Positions 23,902 to 33,148 are shown, numbered from the stretch's first letter. The stretch is 60,070 bases of DNA from Thermodesulfobacteriota bacterium (GCA_028282925.1 JANQGV010000207.1:1-60070); one strand, 5' to 3'. Notes: generated by a model from the sequence alone, not told the origin. Numbers and translations: made by a program.

Positions 23902-24813
23902 TTACTCCGGGAAATCTTTTTTGAATTTGCGGGGGATCTTCCAGCGGTTGTGCAGCCAGCCGAACCACTGTTCGGGATGCTTGCGAACAAGGTCTTCCAG
24001 GAAATCATTATACTGCTGGGTGTTTGCCAGCAGGTCTTTTTCTTTGTCTCCGGTTTCTATCTGTGGAAACGGCTTGCCGATTATGAGGCGGTGTTTTCTG
24101 AAACCCGGTTCGCGCTGCATGTAGGCCGGTATCACGGCACAGCCGGTTTTCTGAGAGAACACTGCCGGGGCTGCATAGGTGAAGGCGGTTTTGCCGCAGA
24201 ACGTGGCGGGTATGCCCTGTTTGCCGGCGTTCTGGTCGTAGAGGATGCCCACGATGCGGCTTTGTTTGAGGGTTTTAATAACAAGTCGCAGGGCGTTTTT
24301 GCTGGGGATCAGCGTCAGGTTGCTCTCCCGGCGGGTACGCATCAGGTAGCGGTCGAGATAGGGGTTCTTCATTGATTTATAGATAACCGACGTGCCGCTG
24401 AAATTGTTGCCGAAGATGAAACTGGCCAGCTCCCAGATGCCGTAATGGGGGACCAGCATGATTACACCGTGCCCTTCAGCAAGGGCCGCCTCAACATGCT
24501 CCATGCCGTCGATGGTAAGATTATTCATGTCTCGCTGATTGAATATTATCGATTCTATAACGGCCTCGCCAAGCAGGGAGAAGAGCTCCTCGATAATTTT
24601 TTGGCGCTGCTCTGCAGTGTACTGCGTGCCGAAGGCATGTTCCAGGTTTTGATGGGCAAGCCGAACCCGGCTCTTCAGTGTGCCGGCAGCTATTTGCGCG
24701 ATGCGTTTTCCAACTGCAATGGTAAGGCGCGGAGGAAGAGCACAGGCTGCACTGCAAAATAAACGAATGCCGCTGTATTCCAGGATAAATCTAGCTCTTT
24801 TTGTGATTCTCAT
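23902..24813 (-). CDS. lipid A biosynthesis lauroyl/myristoyl-type acyltransferase (LpxL family)
   Basis: A 303-residue member of the LpxL/HtrB acyltransferase family, which adds secondary acyl chains to the Kdo-lipid A precursor at the inner membrane. The catalytic H-x4-E motif is His123-Glu128 (VPHYGIWE). ILYDQNAGKQGIPATFCGK and YMQREPG are the conserved substrate and product motifs. FGWLHNRWK near the C-terminus is typical (W-x-H-RWK). The N-terminus has a moderately hydrophobic helix. This supports a lipid A-containing outer membrane. The downstream gene in the other part of this minus-strand run encodes a Kdo-kinase-like protein, also an envelope candidate. Confidence 0.9.
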   Translation of the reverse strand: MRITKRARFILEYSGIRLFCSAACALPPRLTIAVGKRIAQIAAGTLKSRVRLAHQNLEHAFGTQYTAEQRQKIIEELFSLLGEAVIESIIFNQRDMNNLTIDGMEHVEAALAEGHGVIMLVPHYGIWELASFIFGNNFSGTSVIYKSMKNPYLDRYLMRTRRESNLTLIPSKNALRLVIKTLKQSRIVGILYDQNAGKQGIPATFCGKTAFTYAAPAVFSQKTGCAVIPAYMQREPGFRKHRLIIGKPFPQIETGDKEKDLLANTQQYNDFLEDLVRKHPEQWFGWLHNRWKIPRKFKKDFPE

Positions 24814-24945
24814 GGTAATCGGACAGTGCCATGGATGTTATGGCAGTGAAGTAGTTATTGTTATTACGTGCTGCGTCCGGTCTTGAAACCGGAGCCGAAT
24901 GAACAGAACTGCAGCCGAGTCGGTATGCCGCAGTTTGTTGCTGTT

Positions 24946-25617
24946 TCAGCGCCGCGACAATCTCGTGCCCAGCGGGTAGCCTTTAAAAACCCATAACGAT
25001 CGTTTTTTTTCAACCGACTCGAGAATTTCGCGTCTTTTATCATCCAGTGATTCAGGGCTTATTTTTTGCCAGCATTTATACACCCCGGAGATGTCGACTA
25101 TCTTCAGGAGTTGATGCAGGGTGCGCGGTATTTTGTCGAGAAAAAGGCTCGATTGAAAATCCAGCAGCGCCGGACCGCCATCGTCGGTAATGAGAATGTT
25201 TCTCATGTAGCGGATATCAAGGTGCACGATGTTGCGTTCGTGCATCTGCTGCACCAGGTTTTCGAGGGCAAGAAAATAGTGTGAACCAACGGGCTCTTTT
25301 TTTGATTCTTTCAGTGTTTTGCCGGGAATATATTGATAAGACAGTGCCAACCGGTGCAGTTGGAAAGGATTCTTCGGTATGCCGTTGATGCCCTGCAGCC
25401 TTTGCAATGCCCGCACTTCCCGATTCACCATAAAGCGGCCGTAGGTTCGGCGTACAAGGGAAGGGCATGGTGAAAAATCTTTTACCACCCAATTGCCGTT
25501 TCCGTTGCTGTACAGCAGCAGGTCGGCATTTGCCCAGCGCCCCTTGCTCAATACGGTGACAGCCTCGTTGCAGAGATCTTCTTTTGTAAATGGTATAGAG
25601 CCTGTGTGGCGTGACAC
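24946..25617 (-). CDS. Kdo/LPS kinase-like (RIO/WaaP-type) protein
   Basis: A 223-residue protein-kinase-fold protein. GNWVVKDFSPCPSLVRRTYG has the ATP-binding Lys. HLDIRYMRNILI is the catalytic loop (Asp and Asn present), and ALLDFQSSLF replaces DFG. The pattern resembles the small LPS-core kinases of the WaaP/KdkA group, and lies next to the lipid A acyltransferase. The substrate is inferred only. Start GTG 25617, with AGGGA eight bases upstream. Confidence 0.7.
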   Translation of the reverse strand: MSRHTGSIPFTKEDLCNEAVTVLSKGRWANADLLLYSNGNGNWVVKDFSPCPSLVRRTYGRFMVNREVRALQRLQGINGIPKNPFQLHRLALSYQYIPGKTLKESKKEPVGSHYFLALENLVQQMHERNIVHLDIRYMRNILITDDGGPALLDFQSSLFLDKIPRTLHQLLKIVDISGVYKCWQKISPESLDDKRREILESVEKKRSLWVFKGYPLGTRLSRR

Positions 25618-25862
25618 GTATTTTCCCTGATTTATTTTGCACTAGTCCCTAAATAGACGACAAAGCCTGAATTTTTCTAGACGAAAAATCTCAATTTTTT
25701 GGAACCAGTCTTGTATACATTACGATGATATTTGAATTATTTTATAAATACAGTATGTATTTTATCCAGGTTCAAAACTATAAAGGAAAGGCACTGAAGT
25801 GTCAAGAAGAAGGCAACCTGTGGTGGAAGACCGTTTCCGCCCCGAAATACGTCCCCGCTTTA

Positions 25863-26258
25863 TTACCACTGTATAACACCGCCGATATATATAAGTCCGG
25901 ACACTACAAAGAAAACAGCGCCTGCCAAGCCGAGGCCTATGGCAATCATTATCATGGAACCGGTTATTTCGACCAGCATTTTTTCCTGATCGGGGGTCAT
26001 GCCTACATGGAGCTTTCTTTTAAGGTATATGACCAGGTATTGTGACTGGATTGGAAATGCCGTCCGTCTCCAGCCCGTGCGTATAAACCATATGGCAAGA
26101 TAGACAAGCCAGGGTATTGAAAAACCGATCAACAAACCCAGAAGGCCATGCTGAATATGCTGCCCGGGAACCGCCGCCATAAACAGAATCAAAAAGAAAA
26201 TGCCGGTTAAACAGGAAACAGCAGTGGTTTTTCCAGAAGCCCCTTTTTTATTGCCCAT
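25863..26258 (-). CDS. small membrane protein, hypothetical
   Basis: A 131-residue protein with four hydrophobic segments: about 15-33, 38-59, 97-112 and 113-129. Between the second and third is a basic loop containing QSQYLVIYLKRKLHVGMTPDQ. I recognise no family. It has its own start (ATG 26258) and is separated from the neighbour by about 245 bp with no clear signals. Its position near envelope genes is the only functional hint. Confidence 0.55.
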   Translation of the reverse strand: MGNKKGASGKTTAVSCLTGIFFLILFMAAVPGQHIQHGLLGLLIGFSIPWLVYLAIWFIRTGWRRTAFPIQSQYLVIYLKRKLHVGMTPDQEKMLVEITGSMIMIAIGLGLAGAVFFVVSGLIYIGGVIQW

Positions 26259-26356
26259 TCTTCACTCTTTCTATGGGAATGCGATAATTTATACTTAATT
26301 TACTAGTAAATAAACCATTTTTTGCCAAGTTTTACAATAATTTTATTAGTTTTTTC

Positions 26357-26384
26357 TTGACACTTGCACGCGAAATTTTATATC
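26357..26384 (+). promoter_or_regulatory. candidate promoter of the large secreted protein gene
   Basis: TTGACA at 26357-26362, a 16-bp spacer, and TATATC at 26379-26384, in strongly AT-rich DNA ahead of a long untranslated stretch. If used, transcription starts near 26391 and gives a leader of about 450 bases. Confidence 0.5.
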
Positions 26385-26390
26385 CTTACA

Positions 26391-26843
26391 ATGCTGTGCA
26401 GAAGCACTACATCTATTCTAAAGTATTGATAAAGCTTGTTTTTTTTCAATGCGTTACAATATCGTGAATAGTTTGGCAAAGAAGGTGATTGGAAGTTTTT
26501 GAAATGGTACCGGTGGAAACCCCGTAGTAATGCCGGTGCACATCGCGGGACATGCAGAGCAGTACTATCAATAATGAATAAGGGCAGTATTTATTATTGA
26601 TCGATGGGCAAACCTTACTCTCTGTTTATATGCGGGCGCTGTAAAGCATATATACATTCCAATACCAGTCTTTTTACTGCTAAAGCACACAATTGGGTAT
26701 TGTCGGGATTGGGTTACCCTCAGATAACCTGATCAGGCAGGTACCCCTATATGCCTGGAGCAAATATATATAAACTTATTAATTGGGTCGTTCAAACGAG
26801 GTGCATCTGCATAAAAAAGGAGCCGTTACCAAAAGGAGGGGAT
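26391..26843 (+). other. long untranslated leader with hairpins
   Basis: About 450 bases between the candidate promoter and the strong ribosome binding site AAAAGGAGGGG at 26831-26841, with no coding frame of note. It holds a 14-bp AT-rich hairpin (26567-26580 with 26588-26601, one G-T pair) and then GGGCAAACC at 26607-26615. Further down is a small stem around 26737-26756 (CAGGCA...TGCCTG). Such length suggests post-transcriptional control, but I can match it to no known riboswitch. See rejected items for the c-di-GMP-type resemblance. Confidence 0.45.
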
Positions 26844-29800
26844 ATGGCACACACGAAAAACCTTATCAAGTTAGTTTTATTCATCAGCGTCTTTTGTTTT
26901 TCCCAGACAGCATTTGCCGGTGAAGCCGTTCGGTTGTATTTAGAATTATCATCAAGCTCTGCAACGGTGCTTCCCTATGAGCAGGGGCAGGACTATCTGC
27001 GCGGCAGGATGCTGGCCCTAGACGGGGACAACGAACTCGCTACAACCTTCGGCGGTTTACCGCTTTCCAGCGCACAGCTTGTTCTACAGTCATCATTTGG
27101 TGAAAAGGTTCGCTTTGCCATGCAGAGCGCAACAGTTACCGCTCAGACCCTCGCTGCCAATGCAGCGCTGTGGGAAACCGCAGCAGAGACGGTTTCAGTG
27201 ACGCCGTCCAACCCGTGGCAGGAATTTGCGATCAGCTACGATGGACAGGCCGGTACCGATACCCTTATCATTTCTTTACAGCAGGGTAGCTCTACTATTT
27301 CGGCTCAAGCCACGATAGAGGTTTCCAGCCCTCTGGCAAACTGTTACGTGGTGCGCACCGGAGGACTGTTGTCCCTGGAGGTGCTGGATGAAATTCCCGC
27401 CCGGAAGAACGATGGAGGCAGCATTAAGCTTCGGGGGGATTCCACCATCATTGATGTATACGGCGCTTTTTATTATTCGGACACCAGTGATAATGATGTC
27501 TATGTGTACACCGACAATATTCCGGCAGGTGCCGAGGAAGTTAAGATCTCAGGCGGAGAGAGCACCACAACAACGCTGGTGGAAGGGCATAGCCAGATAA
27601 GCGTAACAGTGGACACGGTTTCCGTGCCATCGGCCGTCGCCGATGCCTACGAGGCATATGCCGACGGAGTTGAGACCACCTTTTCTGCAGAACCTGTGGA
27701 ATCACCTTCAACGCGCTGGATCGGCAACCGTAGCGGTGATGTCAACGCTGATGAAGCGTTGTCTGTTAATGATGATTCCGATTTTTTCCACCAGGGAATC
27801 GGCGATTCCGACTATAAAGGCGATATATCAATGTACCGGGCCCGTAGACTTGTTTCCCGGATCGGTATCATAGGGCTGCCGGTCAACGAAGTGACCAGCA
27901 TGGGCGTACACCTCGAGTCGGGATTCGGGACCCAGCACGCCAATCCGGGTGTAGCCGACATCGATCCGGACGATGCCTTCAAGCTGTCGGCTGATCCGAC
28001 AAAACAATCGACCAAGTTTAAGGTGCCGGGCGTCAAGGACAACACCTTTATTTATGGTGCGATTGTCGGGTTTGATGAGGATGGAGACCCGGCGCCTTTC
28101 GCCCTGGGGTTGACGGCAACGTTCTATCTCAAGCACGAAAACGGTGCGACAATCAACAACGGGTCTGCCATACTGAGAGCGGTTACAAAAACTACGGGTG
28201 GCAATCCGGATTATTATTCAGGAAATGCTGTGGACACAACCATAGCGGCAAAATACGGCTATCAGTCTTTTCTCCCGTTCCAGATTACCGCTACAGCGGC
28301 TACGGCCGACGGGTCCACCGCATCGATCACCAACCTGTATATCGATAAGATCGAGTTGTATGATTCCCTCGGTTCCAAGCAGGGGGAAGTTTCCAGCAAT
28401 ATATTCGGATCGATTAATGAAGAGGCCGAGGGGGTCGATTTCATAGCCCAGGATACCATCGCTTCGATCACGCTCACCGATATCAGTTCACTGGATGAAA
28501 AAAATGCCGGAGATGATGCTGAAGTGACGCTGCAGGGCAAAGGGGATGAAAATTCATTCAAACTACGGGTTCTGAACGATAAGGGTGACACCATAAAAAT
28601 CGGACTCAAGGGCAAAAGTACGGTGCTCGATGACGTTTCCATCAAGCACGACAGTGACAACATTGCGGAAAGGGACGTAGCTTTCTTTTCCGCCGTCGGG
28701 GACAAACATTTTTATTTTCTGTTTACCGGTGATGATGAAGATACCCAGGTTGTACAGTTTTACCCACCCGCAGGCGGCGATGGTATCGATATCGGCGCAG
28801 CGGAGGTGAAGAATTTTGATCCGGTTAACCTTGCAGCGGAGTTTGAAGCGATTAATGTCCTGCTTGACGGGGAGGAAGAACACGACACGGTGGTTCTGGA
28901 AGATGTTGTGGACCTGGAAGATATTTTTAGTAATGCCTACGGCGCCACAGGAGCTACCCTTGAAGACTCTAAAATCTCCGTAGGATTGCAGCTTCCATCA
29001 GATAACGGCTCTGCCTCATCAACCGCTTTTCCCGGAGCCACCGCAAAGGTGGATGACAGCGTTGTGGAACTGCGTTTTGATCTTGAAGAGATACGTGAGG
29101 ATCAGGATACCGCCATAATGAAGGTGGAAACGGAAAAAGCTGATCTGAGTACGGAAGTGACGTTGAACCTCAAAACGCCCAAACAAGCGGTTTTAAAGAG
29201 TATTTTTGTGCCGGTTCCCGGTCTTCTTGAAACCCCCATTGAAATGTATCTCGCCGACCAGGACGGCGCGGCGATTGCCCCGGTTACTATTACCGCTGCA
29301 AACAGCGGCGATGCAACCGCCGAAGACGGGAATGTGCTGAATGTTGAAATGGAATCGGAAAACGGTACTATCAATTCCGTGAAGGAGCTTGTGGCAACCC
29401 TTTCTACGGTTGAACCGCGTACGGTAATCGCCGTTGAGCCCGACGACGACAAGACGGCCGTTCTGGTAACCGCCGAGGTCGATAATTATGAAGCAGGTTC
29501 CCTGCTGCTTGAATTTGTGCCGGATTTTCAAAAGCCGTTTGTAAGCGACATTGTTGAACAGGACTGCAGTATTGAAATACTCCTGCAGGACAATCATGCG
29601 GTCGACACATCGGAGTCGGAAGTCGTCGTTCTGGACAGCGGCGGTGAAACCATTACCGGAACCCTGACCCGCGTTGATGTAGATAACGGAACCACCGGCA
29701 CTATTCGGCTCAGCGGCTTTCCCATAACGGAAGGAGGCGCTGCAGTCGGTTACAGTATAACAATTGTCGCCAGGGACATCTGGGGCAATGAAAGAGAGGT

Positions 29801-30776
29801 TACCCGCACCTTCTCTGTTGGATGTGCAGAGAAAATACCCGGTTGTGTGGATGTCGACCCGGCATACGCCCTTTTCGGCTCTACCGTAGAAATCACCATA
29901 ACGGGTGAGAATACAAACTTTCTTGAGGGAGAAACCAGTGTTGCTTTTGATTGTGATAATGCCACAGTGGAAGAGGTTGCCGTACAGTCATCCACTGAAC
30001 TGGTGGTTGTCGCCAGTATTACGGCTTCGGCTCCCTCGATCCCGGATGAACCTACGGTCACCCTCAATGTGTCCAGTATCGCGGCACAGAACACGGATAC
30101 CGACGATACCGGCGGCGGTGATGACGACGACACCAGCGGCGGCAGCGACGAAGTTATTGCCTGCGATATTTCCATTGTGACGGGATCTGAAGAAATTACC
30201 TGTGAAGACTCTTTTGAACTGGTTTCCAAAGCTCCTGCTGACGAGTGTGTCTCGATTGAGCCGTCGACGATACCAAGCGGCGCAACATCCGATATTGTTA
30301 TCACTGGAAAATATGGTGAATTTGATGATTCGACCACTGTTGCGTTTGATTGTGCCGATATTACCGTTAACAGCGTCAGCGCCGACAGTCCCACGGAGCT
30401 CGTCGTTAACGTAACATCAAACCCGAGTTCGGCAACGGTTACCTGTAATGCCTCGGTTACAGTAGGGTCCGGTACTTTTGAATGTCCGGAATTGAGCCTG
30501 AGTCCTCTTAAAGGTGAGTGTTTTATAGAAGAACTCAGCCTGTCTTCCGCAAGGCCGCGGCTGTTACCGTATATAGCTGTTATAACAGGCTCAAGCGACT
30601 GCTCATTCGGTCTTGTGCCGAGTATAGACTTTGGAACGACCGATATTTCGGTAGTGCCCCTGTTTAGAACAAGCAACAGCATTCTCTGTCTTGTGTTTGT
30701 GAGGCCTGGGACCGCGTCAGGCACGTATGATGTGACGGTGGATAGCTATGGCGGGGCGTCGTTAATGGTGGAATAA
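26844..30776 (+). CDS. large secreted surface protein with C-terminal Cys-containing IPT-like repeats
   Basis: A 1310-residue acidic protein with a clean signal peptide (cleavage after AFA near residue 25). The long middle is beta-rich and Asp/Thr/Ser-rich, with no family I can name. Near residue 299 an Asp-rich stretch (GDVNADEALSVNDDSD) might bind calcium. The last 310 residues hold three related units starting at about 1001, 1133 and 1223. Each opens with a Cys (GCVDVDP, ECVSIEP, ECFIEEL) and reads on like an IPT/TIG domain (ITITGEN, IVITGKY), with a second Cys (AFDC in the first two). An Asp/Gly/Ser linker lies at about 1085-1105. The start is ATG 26844, three bases after AAAAGGAGGGG. Exported, probably surface-bound or S-layer-like; function unknown. 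Confidence 0.8.
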   Translation: MAHTKNLIKLVLFISVFCFSQTAFAGEAVRLYLELSSSSATVLPYEQGQDYLRGRMLALDGDNELATTFGGLPLSSAQLVLQSSFGEKVRFAMQSATVTAQTLAANAALWETAAETVSVTPSNPWQEFAISYDGQAGTDTLIISLQQGSSTISAQATIEVSSPLANCYVVRTGGLLSLEVLDEIPARKNDGGSIKLRGDSTIIDVYGAFYYSDTSDNDVYVYTDNIPAGAEEVKISGGESTTTTLVEGHSQISVTVDTVSVPSAVADAYEAYADGVETTFSAEPVESPSTRWIGNRSGDVNADEALSVNDDSDFFHQGIGDSDYKGDISMYRARRLVSRIGIIGLPVNEVTSMGVHLESGFGTQHANPGVADIDPDDAFKLSADPTKQSTKFKVPGVKDNTFIYGAIVGFDEDGDPAPFALGLTATFYLKHENGATINNGSAILRAVTKTTGGNPDYYSGNAVDTTIAAKYGYQSFLPFQITATAATADGSTASITNLYIDKIELYDSLGSKQGEVSSNIFGSINEEAEGVDFIAQDTIASITLTDISSLDEKNAGDDAEVTLQGKGDENSFKLRVLNDKGDTIKIGLKGKSTVLDDVSIKHDSDNIAERDVAFFSAVGDKHFYFLFTGDDEDTQVVQFYPPAGGDGIDIGAAEVKNFDPVNLAAEFEAINVLLDGEEEHDTVVLEDVVDLEDIFSNAYGATGATLEDSKISVGLQLPSDNGSASSTAFPGATAKVDDSVVELRFDLEEIREDQDTAIMKVETEKADLSTEVTLNLKTPKQAVLKSIFVPVPGLLETPIEMYLADQDGAAIAPVTITAANSGDATAEDGNVLNVEMESENGTINSVKELVATLSTVEPRTVIAVEPDDDKTAVLVTAEVDNYEAGSLLLEFVPDFQKPFVSDIVEQDCSIEILLQDNHAVDTSESEVVVLDSGGETITGTLTRVDVDNGTTGTIRLSGFPITEGGAAVGYSITIVARDIWGNEREVTRTFSVGCAEKIPGCVDVDPAYALFGSTVEITITGENTNFLEGETSVAFDCDNATVEEVAVQSSTELVVVASITASAPSIPDEPTVTLNVSSIAAQNTDTDDTGGGDDDDTSGGSDEVIACDISIVTGSEEITCEDSFELVSKAPADECVSIEPSTIPSGATSDIVITGKYGEFDDSTTVAFDCADITVNSVSADSPTELVVNVTSNPSSATVTCNASVTVGSGTFECPELSLSPLKGECFIEELSLSSARPRLLPYIAVITGSSDCSFGLVPSIDFGTTDISVVPLFRTSNSILCLVFVRPGTASGTYDVTVDSYGGASLMVE

Positions 30777-30916
30777 ACGGTTTCCCGGGAGAAGCGCTGA
30801 GTGCTCCGTGGTTGTTCATTGACAAAGATGTGTTAATTTGATTGAACGTGGAGCGTTAACATGTCTGACCATATGCAATGCACGTATTAACCTTTTACCC
30901 AAAGGAGGGGAGTTCA

Positions 30917-31300
30917 ATGAGTAGGAGTAAACGAGTTCTCTGCATTACGGTAGCAGTAATCGGTTCTTTTTTATGTATGCAAACACCGGCCTTTGCCGCT
31001 GACGTGCTGAGTGTTTCGATCGCTTCCCAGGCTGCCCAGGCAACCGATGGTGGAGGCGGCGGTGGCGATGGGTGTGCAGCAGCCTATGTTCTGGGTGAAG
31101 ATGATCCCGGACTGGCATCGTTGCGGCAGTTGCGTGATGAGGTGCTTGCAAAGACCGCTGCCGGTGAGGGCCTGATTGAAGCATATTATGGCCTCGACAG
31201 CAAGGTTTTGTCGATTTTAGAAGAAAATCCAGCGCTTAAGCCGCTTGCTGAAAAAATCATCAAGGCTCTTATTCCGGCTGTTAATCTGTTAACACCCTAA
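30917..31300 (+). CDS. small secreted protein with CFI-box-like C-terminal domain
   Basis: A 127-residue protein: signal peptide 1-28 (ends AFAA), a short linker with a Gly tract (TDGGGGGGDG, about 44-52), then Cys53 and a domain reading LRQLRDEVLAKTAAGEGLIE, AYYGLDSKVLSILEENPALK and PL. This is the CFI-box C-terminal domain in layout (Cys, L-R-x-x-RD, G-x-x-I-x-x-YY, NP-A-L), though the CFIATAAYGS part is eroded to CAAAYVLG. The domain is homologous in pattern to residues 448-515 of the protein at 7953-9668. Start ATG 30917, preceded by AAAGGAGGGG, nearly the same site as the large gene 140 bp upstream. A terminator follows. Confidence 0.8.
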   Translation: MSRSKRVLCITVAVIGSFLCMQTPAFAADVLSVSIASQAAQATDGGGGGGDGCAAAYVLGEDDPGLASLRQLRDEVLAKTAAGEGLIEAYYGLDSKVLSILEENPALKPLAEKIIKALIPAVNLLTP

Positions 31301-31333
31301 TAAATAATTGTTCTCATTATTTGTGCCGACGAT

Positions 31334-31364
31334 AAGGCAGGGTTTTTCAACCCTGCCTTTTTTT
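31334..31364 (+). terminator. rho-independent terminator after the small secreted protein
   Basis: An 11-bp stem AAGGCAGGGTT/AACCCTGCCTT (31334-31344 with 31349-31359) with a TTTC loop, then a T-run to 31364. It lies 34 bases past the stop and ends the two-gene unit. Confidence 0.92.
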
Positions 31365-32115
31365 GCGCCGGTTGGTTTTCGCAAAACATCTGTCTTCCGA
31401 TTCTATCGGGATTGCGCCATCATCCTGTGTCACTGAAGGATATGGATCAGTCTCAGAACGGGCGGAAGTATCTCGACTTTAGAGCAATTCTCAAAATTCT
31501 ATAGCTTCAATATCACGCTCACCCGGCAGGAACACCTTTAGGTGCGATTAATGAACTCTGTAGGTTTTACGGCCTGTATCGCTATACTATCGTGTGAAAT
31601 GCATTAATGGCGGTATTGCGAATGGATTCCGGTAGGGACCGTTATGGAATACAACGGGACAAGAATTATTTTTTTGAAGTCTTCCCTGGTATAATGATTC
31701 GAAAAAATAACAGGTGATACTCCGCGAGCGTACCGGTACCGCCGTCGAGACGGCGCTGAACATGTGTACGGCGTTCATTCGGGCGCACACTAATGCCACC
31801 CGTTAAAGAGACCGTTGGTATTTCTGTACCTGAAAGGTGTACACCACTGCCGTAGTGCCGTGTCAGGGTTGCCGAGCTGGTCATGTAACCTGATAATTTG
31901 CCGGTATGTTTTTTTTGTCCGGCACAATGTGATAAAAAAAATAAATATCGCTTGACTTATCACGATGGAATAATTTATTGTTAATAACCGCAAGGAAATC
32001 GATATGTGCCAAACAAACCGGCAACGACATAGCGACTCGTACGTTGGTGGTTCGTTTGTAGTTGTGTATAACGAAATTTGAAACCGTATACCTGTTTTAA
32101 TAAGTCTGTTCTGTA
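31365..32115. other. intergenic stretch with one REP copy
   Basis: About 750 bases without a convincing gene. It contains one REP of the 2298-2374 family (31526-31556: GCAGGAACACCTTTAGGTGC then GATTAATGAAC) and an AT-rich end. TTGACT at about 31953 may belong to a weak promoter for the next gene. I see no terminator, tRNA or coding frame of quality. Confidence 0.6.
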
Positions 32116-33123
32116 ATGAGCCATACACAAGCAATTGAAAAGAATATTGAATACCTGCCGGTTATTTATCTTACCCAGTCAATGAAACATTTATTTCAGC
32201 AGGGTAAGCAGCTAACTGAAAAACAGTCTCCCTCGATACTCATCACCGGCGAAAGCGGTACCGGCAAAGAACTGCTGGCCAAAAGCATACATTATACCAC
32301 TGCGCCGAATGCTCCGTTTATAACCATTAACTGTTTGAACCTACCGTTCGACCATTTTCAGGAAAAAATACAGCAATGTTTTTCCGTGTTTTCCGACTAC
32401 ACCAGCAACTGTTCCGAGCTCAGCGCCGCAAGTAAGTCAACCCTTTTTCTGCGAGATATCGGCAAGCTGGATGCTCAGGTGAAATTGTCGATTCTGGATT
32501 TTCTCAAAAAAGAAATGCTGGACACCTCTTCACCCGAGCGAAAACATACCCGGTTGTTTTTTTCATGTAACCCGAACGGGGAAGAGCCTGATATTCCCGA
32601 AGTTTTCGACTCAAGGACACTTGATGAGTTTAAACCGTTTATGTTAAGCATATTGCCGCTACGCAACCGGTCCGATGATATTCAGCCATTGGCCACTTTT
32701 TTTCTCGATAAATTCAGTAAAGAATACGGCAAGGATATCGGCGGCATCCACGGCAATGCCCTTAAGTTGCTGGAAACATACCATTGGCCGGGAAATGTCA
32801 GCGAATTACGGGATGTTATGGAAAATGCCGTACTGCTGGCTCAAAATCCATTGATTCTTAAAGACGATATCCGTTTCAATATCTCTAAAAAATCGATTGC
32901 TCTGGAAAGTTTTTTAAGCCGGGAAGACTTTTTTACGCTTGAAGAGCTTGAGCGGATTTATATTCAAACCGTGCTGCGGCGCGTGAAGAATAATAAGAGT
33001 AAGGCTGCAAAAATCCTTGGTATGTCACGCAACACCCTGCAGCGCCGAATAGATTCTTACGATTCCAGCCCCCCCAAAAATAAAACCCGCAAGAAGAACC
33101 GCAATCAGCCGGCACTTTTTTAA
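32116..33123 (+). CDS. sigma-54 activator-like AAA+ protein with Fis-type HTH, degenerate
   Basis: A 335-residue protein laid out like an NtrC-family AAA+ module plus Fis HTH. Walker A is intact (ITGESGTGKELLAKSIH, 43-59). The segment that should carry GAFTGA is replaced by QEKIQQCFSVFSDYTSN. Walker B reads TLFLRDIGK (an Arg replaces the conserved Asp), and WPGNVSELRD has Ser in place of the sensor-II Arg of WPGNVREL. The C-terminal HTH (about 293-318: NNKSKAAKILGMSRNTLQRR) is good. It therefore probably binds DNA but does not remodel sigma-54, and may act as a repressor, accessory factor or ATP-binding sensor. A basic C-terminal tail follows. No N-terminal receiver or PAS domain. Convergent with the radical SAM gene, 25 bp apart. 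Confidence 0.85.
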   Translation: MSHTQAIEKNIEYLPVIYLTQSMKHLFQQGKQLTEKQSPSILITGESGTGKELLAKSIHYTTAPNAPFITINCLNLPFDHFQEKIQQCFSVFSDYTSNCSELSAASKSTLFLRDIGKLDAQVKLSILDFLKKEMLDTSSPERKHTRLFFSCNPNGEEPDIPEVFDSRTLDEFKPFMLSILPLRNRSDDIQPLATFFLDKFSKEYGKDIGGIHGNALKLLETYHWPGNVSELRDVMENAVLLAQNPLILKDDIRFNISKKSIALESFLSREDFFTLEELERIYIQTVLRRVKNNKSKAAKILGMSRNTLQRRIDSYDSSPPKNKTRKKNRNQPALF

Positions 33124-33148
33124 GTACAGGTGTTTTGCTGAAAGAAGG

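Noticed and set aside
25725-26045. Plus-strand frame of 106 codons opposite the small membrane protein
   Set aside because: Low-quality composition and no start site; the minus-strand frame has consistent membrane helices.
26607-26680. Possible c-di-GMP-I (GEMM) riboswitch
   Set aside because: GGGCAAACC is present, but the next conserved segment (GACGCAAAGCC) is not, and the P2/P3 pattern cannot be traced. A covariance search would settle it.
29750-30724. Long open frame (324 codons) antisense to the secreted surface protein
   Set aside because: It lies wholly within a well supported coding gene, has no ribosome binding site and arises from the codon bias of the sense frame.
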